From positions 1-64,000 of the forward strand of contig MCFE01000282.1 of NCBI GenBank assembly GCA_002104905.1: 64,000 bases of DNA, written 5' to 3'. Below the pieces are notes generated by a model that worked only from the letters and a program-made list of their open reading frames with translations, searched no databases and had not been told where the DNA came from. This stretch comes from Basidiobolus meristosporus CBS 931.73 (taxonomy: Eukaryota > Basidiobolomycota > Basidiobolomycetes > Basidiobolales > Basidiobolaceae). Position 1 is the first letter of the stretch, and each line of letters begins with the position of its first letter. Made by a program: the position numbers and the translations under genes. Of the stretch, positions 13,467 through 26,567 are shown one piece after another.

Positions 13467-14190
13467 TATTTGATTAGACTCTATGTTGCAGACAAAGCCC
13501 CAAACTAGTCATAATATAGCACAATTAATCATGTAGCTGATGATATATAACCCAAAAACTGTGCTAATACTAACATATGTCCATGGTGGCATTGCATCCA
13601 CAACAATAAATGCCACCATTGCAAGGTGTACAGCTTGACAAGAATCCACCACCATAGGAATGAAACATTGTATGCATTCTGGATATATCCTGGCAATATC
13701 CATCTCAAAAAGCCAATCTAATCCAACAAATATTGAGAAGCTACAGGGTGCTGCACTTAATATCAATTAAGCCCACATATTTCCAATATCTCTGATGGCT
13801 AACATTGCGAACTGCTAAGAAGTAATGGCTGCATTAAAGGTATATATGACCATACCTTTGCCTTGGTACTAGATGGGTTCATGATCAACAAGTACCCTGC
13901 CAGCAAATCCTGCTGGCCCCATATTCTCAACAACTTGAATCTGCTACTAATGTTGTGGTATTACAGCAGATATATGATGGTAGTCCCAGTGATATCTTTG
14001 CATCCATCACTGTATAACCAGGAAAGCTACCTGTATCCATTGCTGGATGAATATGTATTCTTTCCTGCAGGATACAAGTCTATAGCCATCATCTCAAAGC
14101 ACATATTATCATCTGTATTGGAGTAACCCTAGCAATCAACAGGATAGCTGGCTTTCCTGCACTAAATGGATAGTAGTGCTGTCAAGATAT

Positions 14191-14465
14191 CTCAAAAATG
14201 GCCTCCAAGTACCCCAAATTATTTCTGATACTATAGATGACTATTTGGTTGCTCACAACTTTCCAGTTGTATTTAAACGTAAATATTTCAAGAATCAACC
14301 TGGTACTAATGTGGAAGTGGGTTAAATTTATAACCATTTCAAATCTTGGTTTAAAGATGTGCATCCAAGCCACAAAATTTCAACATTGGAAAAGTTTGCA
14401 AATGCTCTTAACTTAAACTGGGATGGTATATTAGAGGACATATTCATTTCTTATGAAGAGATGTA
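14191..14465 (+). pseudogene. Foreign AT-rich coding fragment, C-terminus of a D5-like primase/helicase-type protein (tentative)
   Basis: A 91-codon frame ending at TAA 14463-14465 with a single internal TAA at 14314-14316. The translation has the look of a real protein end: IDDYL near the start, FKRKYFKNQPG in the middle, IYNHFKSWFKDVHP and an acidic end DGILEDIFISYEEM. The layout (IDDYL helix, basic link, IYxxFKxWFK, then a final helix) resembles the C-terminus of D5-type primase-helicases of large DNA viruses, judged by eye only. The flanks on both sides are Tnp2 transposase, and the segment to 14622 is far more AT-rich than they are. A short minus-strand frame ending at TAA 14592-14590 may be a second, convergent gene end. 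It could instead belong to an unrelated transposon. Confidence 0.4.
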
Positions 14466-15984
14466 ATTGTGTTTAATCTTTTTATAGATATGTAGTTTAT
14501 CTTAACTTTACTTATGTAAACATTTTTTTTTCAAAAAGCTTTTAATCATACTTGTTAATTATTTTTGTAAACAATATTTTTAACTCTGATTAAACTTTTT
14601 CTTTAAAAGGTTTTTCATCAGATGTGTATTTAATCAAGAGACCTTTTGTAGCAATTTCTACCAAGAGTACATTGTATGCATTGGGAGTCATATGATGACA
14701 TTGAAGGAAGATTTATTCTGAAATAGATCACTAATGTCAATTTCAAGCATCTACAGCTTTTATGCAAGGGATTTGTGATGGAACCTGAACTGCAATAATA
14801 TCAACTATGAGTCCATCATAAAGTTGTCAAGATATTTCAGAGTATTGCTACCCAAAGTATCACCCACATGCTTCAATTAATATTTATATGCATATGTCAC
14901 CCTACAAATGCAAGGACTGGATGAACTGAATAAGTATTTTTTCAAGTGGCCTTCCAATGCTATTTCCATCAGAAGTATATTAGTAGCATTGGGAGTCAGA
15001 CATTGATATTGCAGGTATTTTATTCAGACATGGATCACAAATCCCAATTTGTGTCATGTACAGCTTTTGGGAGCTTCTGATGGGATTTGAGTGACTATAC
15101 TACTAGCATATAGCTGAGTGTACAGGTCTCTGCTGCCACTTTATCCATTCTCTGCTCCATTTTGCTTGGTGTGTGGAGAGTGTTGAGTCTTCCTACATGT
15201 TTTGGGAGCTTTATATAGAGTAGATGTTTAGAGACATGGCAAGATGAGTCCAATTGCAGGTACTACCCCATCCCAATCCTTTCAAGAGCTCCACCTTTAT
15301 ATCTGCTATGAATGAGCTGATCTGGCACAAGGAGGATAGCCAGGAAGAGTTGGAAAACACTCAAGACAGAAGTGTACTTGGAGACACCTTTGCAGTTGTC
15401 ATTAGGAAGCTTAGCAGCCCAAAAGCATAGGTATTGAATTAAGAATTGCAAGGTTGGCTTGGACAATACAACCTACTAATTTTTCAGGACAACTCTACAT
15501 AAGTAAGCCTTGTTTCTCCTGCTTGCAAGGTAGCTTCTACACCGTTCTATTAAGAATGCAAACAAACATGACCCAGAGCACACCCATATGGGGGATCAGC
15601 ATTAAGCAGAGATAAGGAATAGATTTGATAAGAACCAAGAAGTTGTTGCATATACTAAGGCTGTATTCATGGCAATAGTGGCAGCAACTAAGCATATGCA
15701 TGCATGATGTATTTATCAATAGCAATTTAAGATATTTATTTATTTATTCCATATAAGTTACTACATGCATTAGCCAGTAAGGTATGTTCATAAAAATGTA
15801 GACAGCAATACTACTGTCAAACTTCCATGCAATTCTTGCCAAAATACTGTTCCAATATTGTACAGCTTTTAACATAATTTAGCAGTACATCTAGCAAGTG
15901 CCATCCCTGTCCTGTCATAGGTGTGTGTGAAGGGTTAATAGCTCCAATCTGCCAGCATTTTAATAGCCTCATTTTAGCAGCCAT

Positions 15985-16345
15985 ATATTGTTCTTAAGTC
16001 AATTATCCCATCATTGCCAAGCTTGATTCTGGCAAGGTTATGAGCTTGTTTGAGGTCAATCTCAAAGGGCACTTTGGCAGTGGAAAGGTGATCCAGTAAG
16101 GTGATAATCAGGAGTAAAGGATACTGGCTTTTGATTGTGATCTTATTCAGTCCATGATAGTCTATTCATGTCTGTTGGGTATCATTGTCTTTCTGACAAA
16201 GAGGCTAGGAGCACTTGCTGGAAACCTACAACAGTGAATAAGATCTACCTGCAAGCTTTTTGATATAGCATGGGGTACTTTTAGCTTGGGTTGCAAGAGG
16301 TTCTTTTTGGAAACTAGTTTGTTTCTGTGGGCAGTTAAAATCAGG
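15985..16345 (-). pseudogene. Ty3/gypsy reverse transcriptase fragment
   Basis: Minus-strand translation with stops gives DYHGLNKITIKSQYPL, LLDHLSTAKVPFEIDLKQAH, corresponding to the DYRALN...YPLP...LDQL.GAK.FSKIDL block of gypsy RT. It lies between Tnp2 remnants; no LTR found next to it. It may belong to a gypsy family other than A. Confidence 0.65.
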
Positions 16346-16539
16346 ATCTAGCATCAAGATCCCCCAATGAGACAGCCATAATGCTTGCAGCTTGGAATTA
16401 ATGGCCCTATTTTAAATCTTATGTGGGGATTATGGCAGTGTTTTGTGTGCACTGCTGCTAAATAGGTATATAAGCTTAACAGTGTTGAGGCATTCCACTG
16501 ATTTGATTTTAATGGCAATCTGATGGTCTTAACATATCC

Positions 16540-16953
16540 TATACTTAATTCAGCAGACCTAACTAGCCAGTATATGCAAAAGCTATATATGGAAAATAAC
16601 TTGATGGTATTTCAACAGCCTAGTTGTAGACATCTGTTGGCTTTATACTGGAGGTAAAGGAGTCTACTGCTAGCACTGTACAATGCCACAATACTAATTA
16701 CCAATAGTATCTTCTTTACTACCTCCCATTATGCCATTCATATATTCTGTTATAAATTCACCCAAATTTAGCTTCTCACCCACTACTACCATATGTATTC
16801 AACTCAAAGTTTGAATCAGGAAAAACAATGACCTCCTGCTTGCTAGCTGCTACATATGTGCTTACCTACTACAAATATATACTCTATTACCTCAACTTTG
16901 TGGCTTGTCAGTGTTATACTTGCAAAGCTGCTATGTACCATTAATATTTGAGA
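16540..16953 (-). pseudogene. Tnp2 transposase 3' fragment, copy 4
   Basis: Nucleotide match to 50-430 of the window (CAGACCTAACT.GCCAGTA, CTACCACCTTAACTTT blocks), same orientation. Ends at the family B LTR. Confidence 0.55.
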
Positions 16954-17700
16954 TATTGGACTATCTGGTATAACTCAGCAGCTAAAATTTAATACCTACT
17001 CTGCCTACTATCAGAGACTGTAGGGCTCATTGTCAGCCTTAGCCTGGGCACTTCCCTTCTGATCTATGATCTTATGACTCCTTCTGTAGTTAGGATCAAA
17101 TTGGCACCTTTACCAAACACCAAATAGTAGCCTTAAAACTGTTAAAGAATACTCCACACAATTAGGAAACTCTCCCAACTTAGTGTTACAGCTTTATTAC
17201 ATCTGCAAAGGTTTAATTATTGAGTAAGCAACAGCTTGAACATTTTTACTATTTTTTGAAAAATTCCTTACTTGCAAGACACTTCTTAAGTTGCAGCAGG
17301 TTATGAGCTCCAATTGCCTTCATTGATTTTAAACATGACTTCAATCAGTACAGAGTACAACATTATGATCATCCCTGCAAAGGAGTGGCTTGATATCAAG
17401 AACTGCAGACTTTGACTACTAAGATGCAGGTCTGCCTTTGAGAAAGAGAGCTTTGGAATATAATAAAATGCAAGGAAGTTGAGCCTAACAAAGCAGCAGA
17501 AGAAGTTGAGAAGTCTTTAGAAAAGGTGAGAAGTGCCCTCAATTCTATATGTATCAATGTGCAAGACTCCTTATTAGACCAATACATGCTTTTAAATCAG
17601 TCAAAACAGCATGCATATCTTTAGAGAAGATCTTTAAAGCAAAGTGGTATCAAGAAGTCAGTTCTTCCACATCAGGAAGAAGCCAGAGGATTATATCCTA
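16954..17700 (+). mobile_element. 5' end of a copia family B element: LTR, primer site, gag start
   Basis: LTR 16954-17298 (TATTGGACTATC...GTTGCAGCA), primer binding site GGTTATGAGCTCC at 17299-17311, then gag remnant: about 17520-17612 corresponds to the ALNAICINVQDS block at 25430-25500. Truncated near 17700 where gypsy A LTR begins. Confidence 0.75.
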
Positions 17701-17715
17701 CAACTAATTGCAAGT

Positions 17716-17936
17716 ATTATCATCTGCCATTTGAATGTCAAGGTTAGATGAGTTTTTAGTCAAATCATTAGTGTTATGCTTAGCCTATTGGTATTTCAGT
17801 ATTTGTCAGCAATTCATCTGGCAAAATATATTTAAGGAACTGTTGGAACATCAACAACAATCAATTTAAGTTTTAGTCAATACAATACTAGTTGAGCTCC
17901 CTATCTCTCTACAACTCTTATATCAAGACTTGTAAT
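17716..17936 (+). repeat. 5' LTR of gypsy A1, internally deleted
   Basis: TATTATCATCTGCC...ACTTGTAATA; about 150 bp shorter than other family A LTRs. Confidence 0.75.
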
Positions 17937-18728
17937 ATTGGCAGCAGGAATAATCAGAAACCCTCCCTAAGATGTTGGAAATCAAGATGCTTTTAAGCCT
18001 CTACATTAGCAGACACCACTTAGCAGGAAGCTAAAGACAGCTACAGAGAAAGGAATACTCAAGAATACACAGATCAGTGTAGATTTCTACTTAGAGAGCT
18101 TAAAAGACTGAACCCCATTGATCAAGTTGAATACTTAATTGATGGGCTGAAAGGAAGAGCTTACAAGGAAGTGAGTTGTTAAAGACCTCAGAATATTGAA
18201 GAGGGCCTAAGCATTGCCACTGACTATGGCTCAGCTATTCTGAAGTGGAAAGCCTAAAGTGAATATTCAGAAAAGTTATAATCACTAGAAAAGAAGACAA
18301 TCCAAAGTAGTGCCAATGGCAAAAGACACTATGCAGAAGAATCCCAGCTCAGAAGAGTGTAAGAGAAAGGACTTTATTTAAGTTGCTAACAGTATAGGCA
18401 CAAGTCAAGGTACTGCCATTAAACAGTAAAGAGTCCAAAGTCAACAAGAATCTTCTACTATTTTAAAGCCCCTGACTATAGTGATATGGAGTATCTGCCA
18501 AGATAGTGGTTGACTCAGAAACACTGCACAAGTACATCTCAAACAACTTGCCTTGAAAGCTGGAATCCACTTGGTATCTACCAAATATACTACTGTTTCA
18601 ATAGCAAATGGAAACTCTTGCCTGATCACCTATATAACTTAGCCAGTAAGAATGAATAACAATGACCCTGAAGAAGACCTACTGGCCTACATATCTAGAA
18701 ACCACATACTTGACCTGCTACTTAGAAG

Positions 18729-20838
18729 AGTTTGGCATATAGCTAATTGAGTTGACTAAAACCAATATAACTTAAACATTCTAGCGGTAAATCCTGACAT
18801 TCTCTGCTACTAAAGTTAAGAGGGCTCTCTTGAATCTCTGTTCTTGTGATATCAATATCTTGATGGTTCAGTATTTCTGGCAAGTCTTGCAAGCTTGAGT
18901 CTATCTCTATGAACTAAATCTTCCTCAATACTCCCTTTGTCCACCAGTTGGTAAGTTGTATATGGACATTCTCTGATGATCTTCAAAGATCCTGTTCATT
19001 GTGGCTCAAACTTCTCCCAACATGTTCTTGGCTCAGTACTCCACCGATTACATAGTCTGAAGTATCTGTGTACAGAGTTCACTCTTTTCTGAAGTTTGGG
19101 AGTCTTAAGCTTGGCAGTTTAGCAGGTTCATAGTATGGGTTCTCCAGTTGATTGATACATTGCAACAAAATAGCCAGATTTTTCCAGGAACAAGGTGAAA
19201 TTTGCAGTTCCCAAATACATAGACCTGTAGGACCTCTTCATAGTCATTCACCTTCATCCTTGCTGGCTGAGTAATACAGTTGATGACATGAAAGTTTCCA
19301 TCAGCTGTTATGACCAATGTTCATTTGGTTGGTTCCAAGTGTAATTCAAGCTTTCAAAGCAAACTTCTCTGACATGTACTCATGCAACGCTCCTGAGTCA
19401 AACATAATCTTGGCAGGTACTTCATTGGCTACTCCATTCATGTGTAATAGCTTTCCTGAGTTTGAGGTAATCTGGTATAGGTATTCTTCTGTCTTTTGGA
19501 AGGTCAGTTCTGAATCTTCTTCAAGTTCTTCCTCCATGTTACTATGCTCAAGGCTTCAATATGGTTTAAGGTTCCTGATGGCTGGTGTCCATTTCTTTTC
19601 TGAGGGCAATACTTTGCAATATTTTTTTGCTGGTGGCAATTAAAGCAAAGTCCTTTCTTTTTACATTTGTCTGAGGTAGGATTCTTCTGCATAGTGTCTA
19701 TTTCCATTGGCACTGCTTCTAATTGGCTTCTTTTATAGTGATTGTAGCCTCTCCAATTAGTCATTGTGGGCTTTCCAACTCCAACATAGCTGAGTCATAG
19801 TCAATGGCAATCTTGATGGCTTCTTCAATAGTCTGAGGTCTTTGATAATTCACTTCCTTGCAAGTCTTTTGTTTCAACCCATCAATGAAGTATTCCACTT
19901 GATCTGGGGGGTCTATCTTTTGATTGTCCAAGTAGATATCTATATTCATAGTTGTACTCTTGAGCCATTCCTTTCTGCCTGAGTGACTTTAACTTTCTTC
20001 TTAGTAGTGTCTACTGGCTTGGGGGTTCATAAGCATTCTGCATTTCCAGCACAGATTGATCCTAGGTAAAGATTGTAGAGCACCCCATCATAGTGGCTGA
20101 CCTGACCTTGTTGTGGAATCACAGTAAAGCTGCATCTGCCAGGTAAGAGGCTGCAAAATGTAACTTGCTTTCTGGAGCAAATCCCTTGGCCTTGAAAGCT
20201 TCTTCAATCTGGAAGAGCTAAGTTCCCCAGCTTTCATTGACTCTACCATGCTACCAGTTGACCTTCACACTAAAGTTGCTCTTGATAGGGTGTTGCTGGC
20301 TCTGGGCCATATTAGTCATTCCTTCTTGCTGCTGCCTAAGGAACAGGAGTAACTGTTGCTGTTGGGCCAGGATTTGTTGCATGGCGTTCTTCCATTCTTG
20401 ATTTTCTTACATCTTGCAGATGGCTTCTTCTTTCTTCAGGGGGGGGAGGTTTCTGGTAATTGCTGCTACTAATGTTACAAGTCTTGATATAAATATTGTA
20501 GAGTAATAGGCAGTTTAGCTAGTATTGTATTCACTGAAACTTGAACTGATTTTTATTGAGATTCCAGCAGCTCCTTATATCATCTTCCCATATCAATTGC
20601 TAACTAATTTTATTTCCTAATGTAGGCTGTGGTTGATGACTTGTTTCATTGCATCATCATCACCCAACAAGATCCTACAAATATATCTATTTCTGTTTGA
20701 TAAGGATCTGTTGATTCATTTGCTGACGAATGATCCACATGTGATAGATAACACTGATGTTCTGACAGGCTAAACATATAACTAACTGACTTGACTGAAA
20801 CTGATCTAACTTATACATTCAAGCAGTAGATCATAACA
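18729..20838 (-). mobile_element. Ty3/gypsy family A element (A2), internally deleted, nested in A1
   Basis: 5' LTR 20473-20838, then on the minus strand gag (62-codon part 19949-19761, PDQVEYFIDGLKQ), zinc knuckle CFNCHQQKNIAKYC at about 19650 (the usual His is Asn), protease MFDSGALHEYM at about 19380-19410, then RNase H block LCTDTSDYVIGGVLSQ at about 19040-19085 only 220 bp further on, so RT is deleted. A 3' LTR stub (18736-18801) ends it. Best-preserved gag of the family. Confidence 0.8.
20473..20838 (-). repeat. 5' LTR of gypsy A2
   Basis: 366 bp inverted copy of the family A LTR, TGTTACAAGTCTTGATAT...GATCATAACA on the plus strand. Confidence 0.9.
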
Positions 20839-21778
20839 CACTGACTACAAAGCCTTGAACTCAGTTGCATTGATGAATAAGTAGACTATGCTGCAGAATG
20901 TTAAGTATCAGAACCAACTGAATGAAGACACAAAATATGGCAAGATTGACCTCATGTCGGGACATAACTAGACATGTCTGAAGCTAGAAGTTATCCCTAT
21001 GATAGCATTTAGTCCAGATGTGGACATTAGGAATACAAGGTTATGAGTTTTGGTCTCACCAATGCCCTGGCAATATTCATGACCTTTATTCAAACTGTTT
21101 TCCAGGAGCACTTAGACAAATTTGAGGCAATCTACCTTGAAGACCAATGGATATGTAGCAATTCAAAAGAGGACAGCTTGGTGTACACTGAAAAGGTCTT
21201 GAAGAGAGTAAGAAAGAACAAGCTATAAGGCAAGATAGCAAGTTGTCAGTGCTTCAAAGAGTATGTTCAATATCTGCAACATATATTGACTAGCACAGTA
21301 GTGACCCTAGACCTCAAGAAAGTAGTGATTATCACGTATAAGAAGCAACCCCATAGTGTCTTGGAGCACTGATCATTTCTTGGAATGGTTTCCTATTGTT
21401 GAAGATTTGTCAATTTTTTTGCAGAGTCTATAGCCTCTCTGACTGATATCCTCAAGATAGACAACACCTTAAAGTGGGATATAGCCTGTGCATCTGGCCT
21501 TCAGTAGTTTGAGAATGAACTTGCCAAGCTGCCAAGTTTAGGAATACATGACTTCAGATAGGAGTTTACACTCTGCACAGATGCTTCAGACTATGCAATT
21601 GGTGAGGCATTAAGCCAACAATAAGAAGGAAGGGAACACCCAGTTACATTCAAATCCAAGTAACTGAACTCAGCAGAACAAAATGATTCAGTGCATGAGA
21701 AGGAGATACTTACCATAATACACTGCTTAAAGACATTAAGATACTAAATTGCAGGAGTCAAGTACGCAGTGAATACTG

Positions 21779-24700
21779 TGTTGTGGTTTAAGAAGAAATT
21801 TGAATATAAGGTACCTCTCACATTAAAGTGATAATAGTTGAAGCTTTGTGTATTCATAAGGAAGCTCAGTATTTATACCTTTGAAGAAGTGATACAGCTG
21901 CAAAGCTGAGTAAGGAGATTTTCTCAGCACTCAGGAGCATTCTGTAACAGTTTCAGGGTTAGTACATAATGTGTGGTAAAAGTGCTAATTTGATCTTGAA
22001 TATAGGGAAATAATCATGTGATCATAGATCTGAAGAAAGTGGCAAAGTTAGGGCTGTGGGTTAGTGCTACAGTGACCAAGACTAGTCCAGAGCTATCTAG
22101 TAACTGTTTAGCTGCTGAATGATATCAAATAGTCCATTATGTCTAAACTCCCCCTCAGCTAATTAATATTTAGTCCTGCTTACTTGGTGAAGCTTTCAAA
22201 CTGTGGTCTGTCAAGGGGTTTTCTATGTAAATATGCCTTTGTTGTGTCAGTTAGGCAGTAAAGTAACTCTACTGATTTCTTCTCTACAGCTTACCTCACA
22301 AAGTGGTGTTGTATATCTAGGTACTTAGTTCTGGCATGATTAGTAGGATTCAAACTAGTGAAATACACATTTTACTACCTTTGTAAGTACATGTTGGTTC
22401 ATGTGAATTCAAGCCTAAGTCTTTGAGTAATTTTTGAAGCCAAATAGCCTCCATAATTGCTTGAGAAGAGGCCATATACTCTGCTTTAGTTTTAGATAGG
22501 GCAACATTTTGTTATTTCTTGCAATTCCAAGTAAGAGCTGCACCAGAATAACAAATTCATACCTTGTGATGGAGCATCTGTCAATCAATCCCTACCCTGA
22601 TCTGATTTTCTATAACCATTAAAATTGTGCTTATTAGCTGCTACAGAGTATTCCAGCACCATATTTATGATGCCTTGTAAATATTGGAAAATCCACCTAA
22701 CTGCTGTAAGCTGATTTAATCCATAATTTTGCATGAATTGACTATTATTCTAACTGCCAGTGCAGTATTGGGTTATATAGACATTATCAGGTATATCAGC
22801 AACCTATCATGGATTGATAGTGAAGTTCTGGTCCATATTCCAGCCTTTTCCATTTAATTTGGCTGTCATTTGCTCAGTTTCAGGTTATTGTTCATTGGAG
22901 TATCAGCAGGCTTGCAATTTTACATTTTGAAGCATTTAAGAATATCCCTTGTGTACTTGGACTGATTCAGCAAACTTTTCTGCATAGGTATGTCTAATTG
23001 GACATCAATTCCAAGAAAATAACTCAATTCTCCAAGATCTTTGATCTCAAACTTGCTGACAAGTCTTGATTTAATCTGTTTGACTGCCTCCTGGCCAGTT
23101 GCATTTGATATCAGGTTGTCTACATAAAGAACTAAGATGATCACATCTTTTTTTGCTATTTGACATATATACTCTAATCTGCAGTGCCATAAATGAACCC
23201 AATCTCCTCTAGATATGTGTCAATCCTGATTTACCATGCTCTATGTGCCTGATTAAGCCCATACAACAATTTCCTAAGTCTGCACAGCATATGGGTGCCT
23301 CTTGGATTGGTAACATGTACTGGTTGCTTGATACATAGAGTTTCTTGCAGATCTTCATTCAGAAAAGCTGTTTTGTCATCCATTTGATGTTGATCTAGAC
23401 TGTGTACAGCTGCCAGGGCTAGAACTATCCTAATGAAGTTATACTTGGCAATTGGAGCAAATATTTCCTCAAAACCTAATCTCTGGATCTGGGACTAGTC
23501 TTCAGCCACTAATCTAGCCTTGTACTTATCATCAATACCATTTTTTGATTGCATCATCAGGCAGCTGGCCTTTGATTTCAGTGGCTTCCTGATCTCAACT
23601 TTCCTCAAATATAATGTCCCTGCCCTAGATCAGCCTCTGAATTTTGCCATCACACACTTTATACCCTTTAGTATCCTTGCAATACCCAAGAAAGATATCT
23701 TTTCTACTCTTTGGCCCTAACTTTCTGCATTTTCTATCAAGGATGTGATGAAGGACTTCACTAACAAAGATCCTGAGGTGCTTGAGGTCTTGTTTTTTGC
23801 CTGTATATGCTTCAAAGGGAGTACAGTCATGTAAAGCAGATGTTGGGTGTCTATTCCAGATATCAGCAGTGGTAGCAACAGATTCAGTCCAACTTGTATT
23901 CCATTCCTTTATCATGTAGCAAAGATTGTCCCATCTCTATTTTTGTAATTTTGCACATTCTCTTACTCCATTTTGCTGTGCAGTATATGGAACAATGGTC
24001 TGTTGAGGTATACCAGCTGATGAGCAGTATTTTGCAAGCTCCTTTGAGCAATATTCCCCTCCATTATCACTGCAATATACCTTCAACTTACACCCCATAT
24101 GTGCTTCTGCCATGTTTCTGATATACTTAAGCATCTCTACAGCCTGATCCTTTGTCATGAGGAAGTAAACCTGTGTATATCTCTTCTTGTCATCAATAAA
24201 TGTGATGAAGTATCTGTCGGCTCCAAAGAATAGTGTTCTCATGGGCCCACATATGTCTGGGTGCAGAGTAGCCAGTATTTTGATAGTGGCAGTAGCTGCT
24301 GAGCTCCTGAAAAAATTGCATAGCCTGTCTGCCATATGAACAACCCTTACTGACATTGATTTTGATTGCATATGAGTGATTTAGGCCCAAAACAAGTCAA
24401 TTTTCTACCAGTTGGCTCATTTTCTGTACTTCAATGTGTCCTAGCCTCCTGTGCCATGTCTCCCAGTTGGGTTCATCAGTTTCAGCAATATTGACCTACT
24501 CAGGTACAATGGTCTTGCATTGTAACTTGCATATATTGTGATCTCTGATATTTAAAGCTAATCTTGTCCATTTTCACTCAATGCTGAGCAGCTCAGCTTA
24601 GTCAAGACAAATTTTAGTTCCTGAGTAGTTGCTTTACTGACTAACAGTAGGCTCCTAGCAATTCTGGGCACATGGAGAACATCAGTCAGTTTTGCTGTTG

Positions 24701-26091
24701 CTGTCCCTGCTATATCACTCATGCTTAACTGCCTAGACCCACTGGCAGCAGCTTCCAGTCCAGAGTTCTCTATCAGATAAACATTTCTTGTAGGAGTAGT
24801 ATCTAAGTGGCTGAGCCACTCCTATATACCAGAAATATGCTGTTATGCTCCAGAGTCAATATTTCATTCTTTACTTTGGTTACTTGCACTTGTTGGTACA
24901 GTCACAAATAACTGCTCATAAGTAGCTATAGGGTTAGCCTGCTCCAGTTACTTTTTTATGTCTGTTTGTTTCTTCTTGCATTCTCTTGCCCAGTGTTCTG
25001 GCTTTTGACAGTTGTTACAGCAACCACATTTTCTTTGGTTGGATAGCTATCCTTTCATTTCTGGGTGCCTTTCTAGGCTGAATAAAGCATTATCTTCAGT
25101 TTTATCTGCTCAATCATTACATCTGAGTACTTCATGGAAGAGTCTTTCTTTCAAGTAGTGTAAAGTTGGTTATCTTCTCTGCTTCAAAAGGAAAGTATGA
25201 GTGGCTCATAGCTGTCTGGTAAGTTGCAAAGCAGACAGAGTATCTTTTCTTCATCACGTAAACCAGTATTAATACTGTAAAGTTCTTTTGCAAGTGTCTC
25301 CATTCTGATAATCACTTGTGGCATGTCACTTCTGGTTTCTTCCTCATGTTGAGGAATTTTGTTTTCAATAAAGCCTGCTTGAAACTGACTTTGCTCTAGA
25401 GATCTTTTCAAAGGATTCCCATGCTGCTTTGGCAGTATTTGAAGCATGATTTGTCTAATGAAGGAATCTTGCACATTGATACATATGGCATTAAGAGCTT
25501 TTCTCTCATTTTATTGAGACTTTTTCACTTCTTCTGCTGTTCCTGTGTGCTCAACCTCATTTTCTGTTACTATATTTGAAAGCTTTCTTTCTTTAAGGTG
25601 GATCTGCTTCTTGATTCTCCAAGGTCTGTAGTTCTTCTCATAAAACCTCTCCTTTGGAGGAAAGATGTTTGTATTGTTCTGTTAGCTGGCAGACATCATC
25701 ATTAGAATGGATTAGAGCAGTTGGGGCTCATAATTTGATGCAATTTAAGAAGTAATTTGGATATAAGGAACTTAGCACAAAATAGTGAGAACAGTTGAAC
25801 TATTGTTTATTCATAAAGAAGTTCAGTATTTTACCTTTGTAGAAGTAAAATAACTGTAACACTAAGTAGAGTTTCTCAACACTTAGCAGCATTATGAAAC
25901 AGTATCAGGATTAGCATACAATGTCTGGTATAAGTGCTAATCTTATCTTGACTATAGGGGAATAATCACGCAATCATAGATCTGAAGGGAGTGACAAAGT
26001 TGGGGCTGTAGCTTAGTCCTACAGTGACCAAGACTAGTCCAGAGTTGTTAAGTAAATTTGTAGCTGCTGGATGATTACATATAGTCCAACA
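21779..26091 (-). mobile_element. Ty1/copia family B element, full length but degraded, nested in gypsy A1
   Basis: LTRs 25736-26091 (5') and 21779-22139 (3'). Primer site variant AATTATGAGCCCC follows the 5' LTR (about 25721-25735); GAGGGGGAG purine tract precedes the 3' LTR. Minus-strand remnants in order: gag 25474-25184, zinc-knuckle region near 25000, protease region near 24850, integrase 24371-23937 (DNGGEYCSKELAKYCSSAGI, QQNGV), FLGYCKDTKGYKV at 23690, RT 23144-22920 (LYVDNLISNA; the catalytic DD is DN), RNase H about 22700-22300. Many stops. Confidence 0.85.
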
Positions 26092-26275
26092 TTTCAACAA
26101 ACTAATAATTCCTCACTGAAGTATATAAACCAAGAAGGCTCCATCCAGAAGAAAGGCAAAGTGGAGTGAGCACAATCAGCAACTTAACTTAAAGATTGTC
26201 TACTGCCTTGGGAAAAATAACTTGGTTGCTGATGCCCTATCAAAAGTAAAACAAGTTGCCCAAATTGCGGTCTAA

Positions 26276-26567
26276 TTTTTACATCATGTTTTTGTTCTAA
26301 ATTTGTGTTAAAGTTACAATCTACTCCAACCAGCTCTTGTTGTATATTCTTTAATTTTTGCTCTGATTTTTGTAGGTCTATTTCAAACTCTACTCTACGT
26401 TCCAAAACTTTTTTATATTCTTGCAAGACCTTTTTTGATTCTTGTTTAGCCAAATTCAAATCATACTCTGACATATTTAATCTTTCTTTTAATTGTTGAT
26501 CAGAATTGGTTTCCAGATTTTGTACAAAATCATCAACATATTTGTTACCCAATTTGTTTATTAACAA
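26276..26567 (-). pseudogene. Foreign AT-rich coding fragment with coiled coil, origin unknown
   Basis: A stop-free frame of about 97 codons on the minus strand, starting at ATG 26567, between gypsy RNase H (ends about 26275) and gypsy integrase (from about 26590). The translation is rich in Lys/Glu/Asn/Leu with heptad-like repeats (LNLAKQESKKVLQEYKKVLE, then IDLQKSEQKLKNIQQELV), predicting a coiled coil. Base composition and lack of stops differ sharply from the degraded gypsy on both sides. The frame runs on by chance into gypsy DNA to 26184. It looks like the same kind of AT-rich foreign DNA as 14191-14622. Family not recognised; a large DNA virus source is conjecture. Confidence 0.4.

Larger units (their letters stand above)
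10900..15740 (+). pseudogene. Tnp2-type transposase remnant, copy 3, heavily interrupted
   Basis: 10900-11279 matches the 5' part of the copy at 51000-51280. After insertion of D (with LTR A copies inside) and a hairpin (to 13466), the transposase resumes at about 13480 with degenerate zinc-region sequence, then the KSCWPHILNNLNLLL block in the open frame 13863-14126. A foreign AT-rich segment replaces about 14190-14622. The C-terminal part continues from about 14625 to 15740, including the 15263-15466 region. Many stops. Confidence 0.65.
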
